Notes under the pieces: generated by a model
What the model saw: the letters and a program-made list of their open reading frames with translations, nothing else
Databases searched by the model: none
Told to the model about the DNA's origin: nothing
NCBI GenBank assembly: GCA_011391285.1
Contig: JAABQU010000018.1
Location: 1 to 6,882 of the forward strand
DNA length: 6,882 nucleotides
Reading direction: 5' to 3'
From: Thiobacillus sp.
Lineage (GTDB): Bacteria > Pseudomonadota > Gammaproteobacteria > Burkholderiales > Thiobacillaceae
Part shown: positions 1-6,882 of the stretch, in pieces
How the letters are laid out: each line of letters begins with the position of its first letter
How positions within the stretch are numbered: position 1 is the first letter of the stretch
Position numbers and translations under genes: made by a program

Positions 1-684
1 CTCGTCGAACTGCTGGAACGGGTCGATGCCTTTCGCCGGCCCGATCGCTTCGAGGAATTTCTGCAGGCCTGCGAATGCGATTTTCGCGGCCGGCCCGGTT
101 ACGAGGACCGGCCTTTCCCCGCGCCGGACCACCTGAGGCAGGCGCTGCGGGCAGCGCAGGCCATCGATGCCGCCGCGGTGGCGCGCAATGCCGAGCCGGC
201 GAAGATCCGGGACGCGATCTTTCAGGCGCGGGCGCAGGCCGTGGCGGCATGGCGCCATCACGGCGGCGACCGATCCTGGGAACACTTCCCGCATCAGGCC
301 GACATGGGGGTGCGCGGTATCGGCCCCAGCCGGGAGGCTGCCTTCGAGCAGGCGGCGCTGGCCATGACTGCCGTGGTGACCGATCCGGGAACGGTGCGGC
401 CGGTCGAGGCGGTGAAAATTGACTGCGCGGCGCCGGACGATGAACTGCTGCTGGTCGACTGGCTGAATGCGCTGATCCTGGAAATGGCGGCGCGCCACAT
501 GCTGTTCAGCCGGTTTGACGTCAGCCTGGAGGGGCAGCGCCTGCACGCCATCGCCTGGGGCGAGGCGGTCGATCTGCAGAAGCACCAACCCGCCGTTGAA
601 ATCAAGGGCGCCACCTATACTGAACTCAAAGTGGGGAGGGACGAATCCGGGCGGTGGCTGGCCCAGTGCGTGGTGGACGTTTGA
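1..684 (+). CDS. cca: CCA-adding tRNA nucleotidyltransferase C-terminus fused to archease (5' partial)
   Basis: The frame is open from base 1 to the TGA at 682-684 (227 residues visible). Residues 1 to about 86 match the tail of E. coli-type Cca: a run like [12 protein letters not shown], then [13 protein letters not shown], then a helix ending in AVAAWR, where E. coli Cca is about to end. Here translation continues without a stop into residues 93-227, a complete archease: [15 protein letters not shown] at its start, [20 protein letters not shown], a YTELKV strand and the ending [11 protein letters not shown]. Cca adds or repairs the CCA 3' end of tRNA; archease activates RtcB guanylylation and turnover. 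The N-terminal polymerase and HD parts lie outside the window. The GTGs at 178 and 241 are in-frame possible internal starts, but neither has a Shine-Dalgarno sequence. rtcB follows after one base. Both domain identities are firm; that they form one polypeptide is read from the sequence, and its processing is unknown. Confidence 0.88.
   Translation, partial: LVELLERVDAFRRPDRFEEFLQACECDFRGRPGYEDRPFPAPDHLRQALRAAQAIDAAAVARNAEPAKIRDAIFQARAQAVAAWRHHGGDRSWEHFPHQADMGVRGIGPSREAAFEQAALAMTAVVTDPGTVRPVEAVKIDCAAPDDELLLVDWLNALILEMAARHMLFSRFDVSLEGQRLHAIAWGEAVDLQKHQPAVEIKGATYTELKVGRDESGRWLAQCVVDV
277..681 (+). other. Archease domain within the Cca fusion
   Basis: About 135 residues, the usual length of a free-standing archease (about 140), so the domain looks whole. 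The conserved N-terminal WEH-x5-AD-x-G signature and the C-terminal GRWLAQ...VDV strand are both present; the widespread HTAD version of the motif reads HQAD here. The only thing unlike a stand-alone archease is the lack of its own start codon and ribosome binding site near the domain boundary. By family knowledge it works with RtcB, encoded immediately downstream. Confidence 0.85.
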
Positions 685-685
685 G

Positions 686-2116
<1,431 letters not shown>

Positions 2117-2140
2117 CGCGCCGCGGCTGGCTGTGCCACA

Positions 2141-2506
2141 TCAATGACGCTGGTGACGGCGGTCGTCGCGACGTTCGTGGCGATCGTCCCGCCAGTCGCG
2201 ACGGTCGTCCCAGTCACGGCGGTTATCCCAGCGATCATGATTGCGGTAGCGGTGCTGTTGAACGTAGTGCACGCGATGGTAGGGGGGAACCACGATGACT
2301 GGCCCCGGGCGATAGGGGGTGGTGGTCCAGTAGTGCTGGCCCCCACTTTCGTACAGCACGCGGAAGCCGTCGTAATGGCCCGTGCCAAACGCGATGGATA
2401 CGCGCGGCTCGACCGAGACGACGCGGCCGTATCCGGAATCCCCGTGGGCCAGGGCTGTACCCGAGGCGGTGAGGAGGGTGGTAGCGATCAGAAGTGTGCG
2501 GATCAT
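2141..2506 (-). CDS. Small exported His/Arg/Asp-rich protein
   Basis: A 121-residue protein of unknown function. Residues 1-20 form a Sec signal peptide (MIRTLLIATTLLTASGTALA, probable cut after ALA) with no lipobox, so a periplasmic or outer-envelope product is likely. The middle (about 45-72) holds YDGFRVLYESGG, then HYW-x3-PYRPG and a short hydrophobic strand, a module also found at the end of the neighbouring glycine-zipper protein. The last 45 residues are low-complexity: YHRVHYVQQHRYRNH followed by repeats of RRDW and RRDD types, rich in H, R, D and W. A clear AGGAGA lies 5 bases ahead of the ATG. It is the last gene of a probable three-gene operon, 25 bases after its neighbour, and ends 24 bases from the convergent rtcB. 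Metal or polyanion contact by the tail is only a guess. Confidence 0.82.
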   Translation of the reverse strand: MIRTLLIATTLLTASGTALAHGDSGYGRVVSVEPRVSIAFGTGHYDGFRVLYESGGQHYWTTTPYRPGPVIVVPPYHRVHYVQQHRYRNHDRWDNRRDWDDRRDWRDDRHERRDDRRHQRH

Positions 2507-2531
2507 GGTGTTCTCCTTTCAGGGGGATACG

Positions 2532-3104
2532 TCAATCGTTCCAGTTGTTGCGGCTGGTGTTCCAGCGCGCTCCGCGCTGGTTATCGGCCACTGAAAAATT
2601 CACGTTCAGGGCCAGCCACTTGCCCGGGTCATACGGCAGGCGAGTGCTGTATTCGCGGCCCTCGAAGCGGTACAGAACGTCGTAGCCGGTGATCACCTCA
2701 CGGAAGTTGTCATGGGTGCGGCAGCGTTCCACCTGCTGCGGGACAGTTTCGTAGCGAGTGCCGCTGCCGTTCCAGCGGTCGCCCACCACGGCACCGGTGG
2801 CGGCACCGACCGCGGCGGCGGCGACCTTGCCGTCACCCTTGCCGACGGTGGAGCCGATCAGGCCGCCGGCAATGGCGCCGAGAATCGCGCCGCCCGTATT
2901 GTTGCTGTAGGCGCGCGTTTCCTGGGTAACGGTTTCGGTCCAGCATTCGCGGCGCGGTTCGTTGATCGTTTCATAGACCGGTGTGCTGGCCAGTACCCTG
3001 GCGCGGGTGGCGAAACCGTCGCCGCGGCCATGGCCGGCATGCGCCATGCCGCTGGCGGCCAGCATTGCTGCGATCAGGGTGATGTTCAGGGTGCGTGTGT
3101 TCAT
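2532..3104 (-). CDS. Exported glycine-zipper 2TM-domain protein
   Basis: 190 residues. A signal peptide (about 1-23, ending GMAHA) without a lipobox cysteine is followed by a strand region (about 34-66), then a glycine zipper at about 71-108: GGAILGAIAGGLIGSTVGKG, a short linker and AAAAVGAATGAVVGDRW, the paired glycine-rich hairpin of the SlyB / 17-kDa surface antigen type. The C-terminal part (about 140-172) carries YDVLYRFEGREYSTRLPYDPG and a final strand, usual in proteobacterial members. C54 and C128 flank the zipper and could form a disulphide. An AGGAAAG precedes the ATG. Family members sit in or near the outer membrane and are often linked to envelope integrity; no exact role can be given. 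It lies 36 bases after the upstream gene and 25 before the next. Confidence 0.88.
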   Translation of the reverse strand: MNTRTLNITLIAAMLAASGMAHAGHGRGDGFATRARVLASTPVYETINEPRRECWTETVTQETRAYSNNTGGAILGAIAGGLIGSTVGKGDGKVAAAAVGAATGAVVGDRWNGSGTRYETVPQQVERCRTHDNFREVITGYDVLYRFEGREYSTRLPYDPGKWLALNVNFSVADNQRGARWNTSRNNWND

Positions 3105-3140
3105 TTTTTACTTTCCTCGGTTGTATCAATTCGGTCGGAT

Positions 3141-3440
3141 TCAGCGGCGGTCGCGGGAGCGGTTGCCCTCTTCATGGTGCTGCTTGCGACGTTCGTAGCC
3201 ATAGCCGTAGCCTTCCGGTTCATCGCGTTTGGCTTCGCGCCGGGAACCACGGCGCCTGCCTTCCTCGCGGGGCTGCTCGTCCTTGTGGGCACCGCGTGGA
3301 TCCGGTTGGATTTCATCGCCACGTTCGTTTTTGGCCACGATGAACGCGCCATCCATGAAATCCGGTGCGGCCTGAACCGGGGCGGCCAGTGCCAGCCCCC
3401 ATGCTGCAAGTCCGAAAATCCAGGTTTTGTGTGTGTTCAT
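3141..3440 (-). CDS. Small exported highly charged protein of unknown function
   Basis: 99 residues. A signal peptide spans about 1-24 (WIFGLAAWGLALAAPVQAA), so the product is probably periplasmic. A short conserved-looking piece follows, APDFMDGAFIVAKNERGDEI, and the rest is low-complexity and very polar: R, E, K, D and G, with a GYGYGYERR stretch near 77-85. The frame stays open far upstream (past 4100), but that part is only the antisense of the response regulator; the ATG chosen has GGAG at 3447-3450 with a 6-base spacing and directly precedes the signal peptide. It is the first gene of the probable operon and is divergent from the response regulator across 153 bases. I do not recognise the family. 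The position recalls cpxP opposite cpxRA, but no CpxP-like motif (LTxxQ) is present. Confidence 0.72.
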   Translation of the reverse strand: MNTHKTWIFGLAAWGLALAAPVQAAPDFMDGAFIVAKNERGDEIQPDPRGAHKDEQPREEGRRRGSRREAKRDEPEGYGYGYERRKQHHEEGNRSRDRR

Positions 3441-3534
3441 CGTGGTCTCCATTTCGGTGGTCGCGTTGTCTTGCTTCCACGCTTCGCAGTCTGGTTGAGG
3501 AAAGTAAGCGTACTGTTTCACGCAAGGGTGATTT

Positions 3535-3550
3535 TGTAACAGTGTGTAAC
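3535..3550. promoter_or_regulatory. Direct-repeat operator candidate (RstA/CpxR-like box)
   Basis: The + strand reads TGTAACAGTGTGTAAC, two TGTAAC copies with a 10-base period, so both face the same side of the helix, as OmpR-family dimers require. As GTAAC-N5-GTAAC it has the spacing of the E. coli CpxR box (GTAAA-N5-GTAAA). On the other strand, TACACACTGTTACA differs from the published RstA box TACATNTNGTTACA at two fixed positions. It lies between the divergent response regulator and secreted-protein genes, so autoregulation plus control of the divergent operon is plausible. No binding evidence exists here. Confidence 0.5.
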
Positions 3551-3581
3551 CGGAGTGGGAATAGCCCCCCACCCCCGCTGC

Positions 3582-3587
3582 TATAGT
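3582..3587 (+). promoter_or_regulatory. Putative -10 box of the ompR-envZ-type operon
   Basis: TATAGT matches the sigma-70 -10 consensus at 5 of 6 positions. A start about 7 bases downstream would fall on the A of the ATG at 3594, giving a leaderless mRNA. The expected -35 position (about 3559-3564) shows no match, which would fit a promoter needing an activator; the GTAAC repeats are centred about 51 bases upstream of that start. Confidence 0.4.
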
Positions 3588-3593
3588 TGCCGC

Positions 3594-4307
3594 ATGCAAA
3601 AAGACACCATCTATGTGACTGACGACGACCCTGGCATCCGCGAGCTGGTGGCCGAATACCTGGCCAGCCAGGGCTACGCGGTCGAGACCGCGGAAGACGC
3701 CGCCGCGCTGGATCGCCTGCTCGCCGTCCGGCTGCCCGACCTCCTGGTGCTCGACTGGATGATGCCGGGCGAGGATGGCCTGTCGATCGCCCGTCGTTTG
3801 CGTGCGCAGCCCGGGTTTCCCCCCATCATCATGCTGTCGGCCAAGGGCGAGGACATCGACCGCATCATCGGCCTCGAAGTCGGCGCAGACGATTACCTGC
3901 CGAAGCCCTTCAACCCGCGTGAGCTGCTGGCACGCATCCGTGCGGTATTGCGGCGGCCGGGCAGCGCGGCCGTGCCGGCCGCAAGCGAAAATGCGCGGCT
4001 GGTGCGCTTCGGACCTTTCAGCGTCAATCTCGATGCCCGTACCCTCAGCCGCGACGGTGCCGATATCACCCTGACCGGCGGTGAATACGAACTGCTGGAG
4101 ATTTTCGTCACCCATGCCAACCGTGCGCTGTCGCGCGACTGGCTGATGGACCAGCTGCGTGGCTTCGAGCGCGATCCGTTCGACCGCAGCATTGACGTGC
4201 GGGTGAACCGCCTGCGCAAGAAAATCGAGGACGATCCGGCCAACCCTGCCTACATCCGCACCCAGCGCGGCCAGGGCTATCTGTTCGTGCCACAGGGCAA
4301 GGGGTGA
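3594..4307 (+). CDS. ompR: OmpR-family response regulator
   Basis: 237 residues; a cytosolic DNA-binding regulator phosphorylated by the kinase encoded next. The receiver domain (about 4-120) has the acidic pocket D10/D11/D12, phospho-acceptor D54 in LVLDWMMPGEDGLS, S82 and K104 in YLPKPFNPRELLARIRAVLRR, a run nearly identical to E. coli OmpR. A short linker leads to a winged helix (about 137-233) with LTGGEYELLEIF, recognition-helix sequence RSIDVRVNRLRKKIEDDP and the wing IRTQRGQGYLFVP. The ATG at 3594 was chosen because OmpR proteins start a few residues before the first strand (here IYVTDDD); a GTG at 3555 would add 13 residues unlike the family. No Shine-Dalgarno sequence is visible and a -10-like TATAGT ends 6 bases before the ATG. 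It overlaps the kinase gene by 4 bases. OmpR-like by sequence; the regulon is unknown and may be the divergent envelope genes rather than porins. Confidence 0.94.
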   Translation: MQKDTIYVTDDDPGIRELVAEYLASQGYAVETAEDAAALDRLLAVRLPDLLVLDWMMPGEDGLSIARRLRAQPGFPPIIMLSAKGEDIDRIIGLEVGADDYLPKPFNPRELLARIRAVLRRPGSAAVPAASENARLVRFGPFSVNLDARTLSRDGADITLTGGEYELLEIFVTHANRALSRDWLMDQLRGFERDPFDRSIDVRVNRLRKKIEDDPANPAYIRTQRGQGYLFVPQGKG

Positions 4308-5590
4308 AGCACCTCACCCGCTCACTCTATGCCCGCACCGCGCTGACGCTGGCGCTGGCCTTTGTCGTATTCCAGGCGGCGGCGTTCTGGGTGGTGACCC
4401 GAACCCTGATCGTTCCCGTGGCGGAGCGCTCGGCCGACGATCTGGCCGGATTGATCGTGCTGTCGGCACAAACCTGGGTGGAGTTGCCGCCCGAGACGCG
4501 CGCCGCATTCGAACGCGAACTGGCCCGCCAGCACGGCCTGCGCCTGACCACGACAGATGTCGGCGCGACCACGGCCGCGCCGCGATTTGCATTCAGAAAA
4601 CATATTGAAGCCGCCCTGGGTCGCCGGGTTGGAGACGAGGTTGTTTTGAGGGGGGTGCCGGAGTCGGCGGCGGTGTGGCTGGAGATTCCGGTGGGCGGGC
4701 ACGATCTGCGGGTCGGTTTCTACCCCGACCGCTATGCCGTCAAGCTGCCACTGGCGGCCATCACCGTGATCGTGCTGGGCACCTTGCTCAGCCTCTTAAC
4801 CGCCCTGTTTCTGGTGCGCCGCATCACCGTGCCGCTGGCACGTGCCTCGCAGGCGGCCAGCCAGGTGGGGGCGGGCGAAGTGCCCGATCCCTTGCCTGAA
4901 ACCGGTCCCGCCGAGCTGGCCGAACTGGCCCGCCGCTTCAACACCATGGCGGCCGAGGTGCGCAATCTGCTGGATAACCGCACCACCCTGCTGGCAGGCA
5001 TTTCGCACGACCTGCGCACGCCGATGACGCGCCTGCAGCTCAATCTGGAAATGCTGCGCGACACGCCCAGCCCGGCGCGCATCGACCGGGCGGTGGCCGA
5101 CCTGGCCGACATGAACCGGCTGATTAGCGGTTACCTGGAGCTGGCGCGCACCACCCAGGCCGAACCTAAGGTGCGCTTCGATCTTGCGGGGCTACTGGAA
5201 GAGGTGGCCGTCGATACGAAACTGTCGTGGCCGGGGGCGGCGCCGTGCGCGGTCGAGGCCGGCCGTCTGGCAATCCGGCAAATCGTCATGAACCTGGTCC
5301 AGAATGCACAGCGCTATGGGGGCGGCACGCCGGTCGAGCTGGCGCTGGAATGCGGCGAAAAACTGGTGCGGGTGATCGTACGCGATGCCGGTTCAGGCAT
5401 CCCGGCGGATCAGCTGGAAAAAGTGTTCAGGCCGTTTTACCGGCTGGAGGGGTCGCGGTCGCAGACCACGGGAGGAACCGGGCTGGGGCTGGCAATTGTG
5501 CGGCAGCTGGCTGAAACGAACGGCTGCAGGGTGACGCTGGAAAATCGTGCGGAGGGCGGACTGGAGGCCGTGCTCGAACTGCCCCGCTGA
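4304..5590 (+). CDS. envZ: EnvZ-type sensor histidine kinase
   Basis: 428 residues, inner membrane. TM1 spans about 13-35, a periplasmic sensor region about 36-147 with no recognised fold, TM2 about 148-171, then HAMP (about 172-225). The HisKA motif LLAGISHDLRTPMTRLQLNL carries phospho-acceptor H235 and closely resembles EnvZ. The ATPase domain has an N box (N330, N334 in MNLVQNAQRYGG), a G1 box DAGSGIP (361-367), FRPFYRLEG and a G2 box GGTGLGLAI (390-398), so it looks fully active as kinase and, by family, phosphatase. The start is GTG at 4304; GTGA shares bases with the regulator's TGA, with AAGGGG just ahead, so the two are translationally coupled. The stop at 5588-5590 directly abuts the stop of a convergent small gene. 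The signal sensed cannot be told from the sequence. Confidence 0.93.
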   Translation: MKHLTRSLYARTALTLALAFVVFQAAAFWVVTRTLIVPVAERSADDLAGLIVLSAQTWVELPPETRAAFERELARQHGLRLTTTDVGATTAAPRFAFRKHIEAALGRRVGDEVVLRGVPESAAVWLEIPVGGHDLRVGFYPDRYAVKLPLAAITVIVLGTLLSLLTALFLVRRITVPLARASQAASQVGAGEVPDPLPETGPAELAELARRFNTMAAEVRNLLDNRTTLLAGISHDLRTPMTRLQLNLEMLRDTPSPARIDRAVADLADMNRLISGYLELARTTQAEPKVRFDLAGLLEEVAVDTKLSWPGAAPCAVEAGRLAIRQIVMNLVQNAQRYGGGTPVELALECGEKLVRVIVRDAGSGIPADQLEKVFRPFYRLEGSRSQTTGGTGLGLAIVRQLAETNGCRVTLENRAEGGLEAVLELPR

Positions 5591-5755
5591 TCAATCCGGT
5601 TCGGGGGCCGGATGGACATTGCGCTGCAGCACCCGGAACTCGATGAACAGCAGCGTCAGGCTGAACATCGACATGCGGCAGGTGCTGCCGCTGAAGAACC
5701 CCAGCGGCGAGCGGGAAAGACTGATGCTCACGTTGGTGGCTCTACTCAGTTGCAT
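5591..5755 (-). CDS. Small protein B (54 aa), paralogue of the preceding 50-aa protein
   Basis: 54 residues, family not recognised. Its ATG overlaps the stop of small protein A as TGATG (5757 down to 5753), a classic coupling arrangement. Without gaps it aligns to A from residue 13 on: S-x2-P-x3-F-x-G-x-T-x-RMS-x2-SL-x-LLF-x2-F. About 15 of 40 positions are identical, which is the main reason to believe both are real genes. It has a hydrophobic stretch (about 28-43, MSMFSLTLLFIEFRVL) but no clear signal peptide, and a polar, proline-containing end (NVHPAPEPD). One cysteine (C26) is absent from A. The stop codon touches that of the convergent kinase gene. It could be membrane-attached or a partner of A; no function is proposed. 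Confidence 0.6.
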   Translation of the reverse strand: MQLSRATNVSISLSRSPLGFFSGSTCRMSMFSLTLLFIEFRVLQRNVHPAPEPD

Positions 5756-5907
5756 CAGGCAGCAGGCTGGCGGGCAAACAGGGAGAATTGCACGAACAGC
5801 AGCGACAGGCTGGTGAGGCTCATGCGTTCGGTCTGGCCGTGGAACCAGGCAAACGGGGCGTTGCTGAGTTCGAGAACGAGTTGGTTTTGGCCGAATTGCA
5901 GTTTCAT
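5755..5907 (-). CDS. Small protein A (50 aa), first of a coupled paralogous pair
   Basis: 50 residues, family not recognised. The sequence begins MKLQFGQNQLVLELSNAPFA, continues WFHGQTERMS and ends with a hydrophobic segment (31-45, LTSLSLLFVQFSLFA) and RQPAA. Two ATGs occur, at 5913 and 5907; AGGAG abuts the first but lies 6 bases from the second, so 5907 is chosen. The frame stays open beyond 6500 upstream, but that part is antisense to the ABC-F gene and has no matching start signal. It is paralogous to small protein B, whose start codon overlaps this stop. The alternating hydrophobic pattern of the first 15 residues suggests a beta strand. A possible promoter lies about 75 bases upstream. 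Export or membrane insertion is uncertain, since there is no N-terminal signal. Confidence 0.6.
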   Translation of the reverse strand: MKLQFGQNQLVLELSNAPFAWFHGQTERMSLTSLSLLFVQFSLFARQPAA

Positions 5908-5913
5908 GATCAT

Positions 5914-5918
5914 CTCCT
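5914..5918 (-). promoter_or_regulatory. Ribosome binding site of small protein A
   Basis: AGGAG on the - strand, 6 bases before the ATG at 5907 and directly against the ATG at 5913. It supports a real gene here and decides in favour of the shorter start. Confidence 0.6.
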
Positions 5919-5981
5919 GGGTGGGCTTGCTTGCCTGAATACTTGCAACGCCTGTGCCACCCCGACCAGAGCTGGTGTGGC

Positions 5982-6010
5982 ATAAAAAAGTATCAACAAA
6001 ACAATGTCTT
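5982..6010 (-). promoter_or_regulatory. Possible promoter of the small-protein pair
   Basis: Read on the - strand: AAGACA (6010-6005), 17 bases, then TTTTAT (5987-5982), each matching 4 of 6 sigma-70 consensus bases with ideal spacing. This is the most AT-rich stretch between the small genes and the ABC-F gene. Weak hexamers, so tentative. Confidence 0.3.
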
Positions 6011-6052
6011 GCGGAGTCTTGCCTGGGAGCAGGTGATGCTGGCGGGCGATGC

Positions 6053-6074
6053 GGTTGACGGAAAACCGTCAACC
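6053..6074. repeat. Perfect 9-bp inverted repeat (hairpin 1)
   Basis: Arms GGTTGACGG and CCGTCAACC separated by AAAA, a perfect stem with a four-base loop. No T-run follows on either strand, so it is not a standard intrinsic terminator. It lies between the divergent small-protein pair and the ABC-F gene. Confidence 0.75.
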
Positions 6075-6075
6075 C

Positions 6076-6101
6076 GTGTCGAAGCAGCAAACAGTCGACA
6101 C
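6076..6101. repeat. 7-bp inverted repeat (hairpin 2)
   Basis: Arms GTGTCGA and TCGACAC around a 12-base loop, starting one base after hairpin 1. The two stems could stack in a transcript or serve as two operator half-sites. No coding frame with a plausible start covers it. Confidence 0.5.
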
Positions 6102-6130
6102 CCCGGGCAGGCCGGAATTGAACAACAGGG

Positions 6131-6136
6131 TAGAAT
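6131..6136 (+). promoter_or_regulatory. Possible -10 box of the ABC-F gene
   Basis: TAGAAT (5 of 6 consensus) lies 48 bases before the ATG. No good -35 sits 16-18 bases upstream; TTGAAC is present but only 7 bases away. If used, the leader would not include the two hairpins, which would then act as DNA sites. Confidence 0.3.
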
Positions 6137-6184
6137 CCGGCTTTCGATTCAGGTGGCGCCTGTCCTGCGCGCCGCATCTTCTGC

Positions 6185-6882
<698 letters not shown>

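Noticed and set aside
2117..2140. A bidirectional terminator between rtcB and the convergent secreted-protein gene
   Set aside because: Only a 4-bp stem (TGGC/GCCA) can be formed and no T-run follows; nothing convincing is visible.
2144..2692. A hydrophobic 182-codon + strand frame (VVATFVAIVPPVATVV...)
   Set aside because: It is the antisense reading of the Arg/Asp repeats in the 121-aa protein, which has a signal peptide and a good ribosome binding site on the other strand.
2712..3539. A 275-codon + strand frame across the secreted-protein genes
   Set aside because: It is antisense to two signal-peptide genes; the Ala/Gly/Val-rich product reflects codon shadowing and has no start signal.
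3565..3577. A C-rich run (CCCCCC-A-CCCCC) as a G-quadruplex on the - strand
   Set aside because: Only two long G-runs are present close together, so a standard four-run quadruplex is not supported.
3441..4115. An N-terminal extension of the 99-aa secreted protein to 324 aa
   Set aside because: The extra part is antisense to the receiver domain of the response regulator and would bury the signal peptide; GGAG is well placed for the 3440 start.
5955..5982. An inverted repeat TGCCAC...GTGGCA with inner ACCAG/CTGGT, considered as a terminator
   Set aside because: The inner loop is too small for full pairing, one arm has a four-base bulge, and the T-run is on the wrong side for either direction.

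Overview
The window is GC-rich, densely packed DNA from a Gram-negative proteobacterium. A betaproteobacterium fits best: there is an OmpR/EnvZ-type pair, several Sec-secreted small proteins, a class II bacterial Cca tail and a YheS-like ABC-F gene. This placement rests on remembered protein families only. No mobile element, CRISPR array, rRNA or tRNA was seen.

Left (1-2116, + strand): an RNA-repair pair. The first reading frame enters from outside the window as the C-terminus of CCA-adding tRNA nucleotidyltransferase and continues, with no stop, into a complete archease domain. One base after its stop lies a full-length RtcB RNA ligase of the long, archaeal/metazoan-like type, with all recognisable catalytic residues. 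CCA-end synthesis, the RtcB activator and the ligase therefore appear to be made from one message.

Middle-left (2141-3440, - strand): three small genes for exported proteins in a probable operon. They are a 99-aa very charged protein, a 190-aa glycine-zipper protein and a 121-aa His/Arg/Asp-rich protein. The last two share a short homologous module.

Middle (3441-5590): a 153-bp divergent control region carrying two direct GTAAC repeats one helical turn apart (close to the E. coli RstA and CpxR box patterns), then an OmpR-type response regulator and an EnvZ-type histidine kinase overlapping by 4 bases. The regulator may be read from a leaderless message. The layout suggests a two-component system controlling the divergent envelope genes, much as cpxRA faces cpxP in E. 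coli.

Right (5591-6882): two tiny paralogous genes on the - strand, coupled by an overlapping stop/start and running directly into the end of the kinase gene (both stop codons lie in one TGATCA). Then comes a 277-bp region with a possible promoter and two adjacent hairpins, and the start of a YheS-like ABC-F ATPase that runs off the window.

The best candidates for something undescribed are the Cca-archease fusion beside rtcB and the tandem pair of 50/54-aa proteins.
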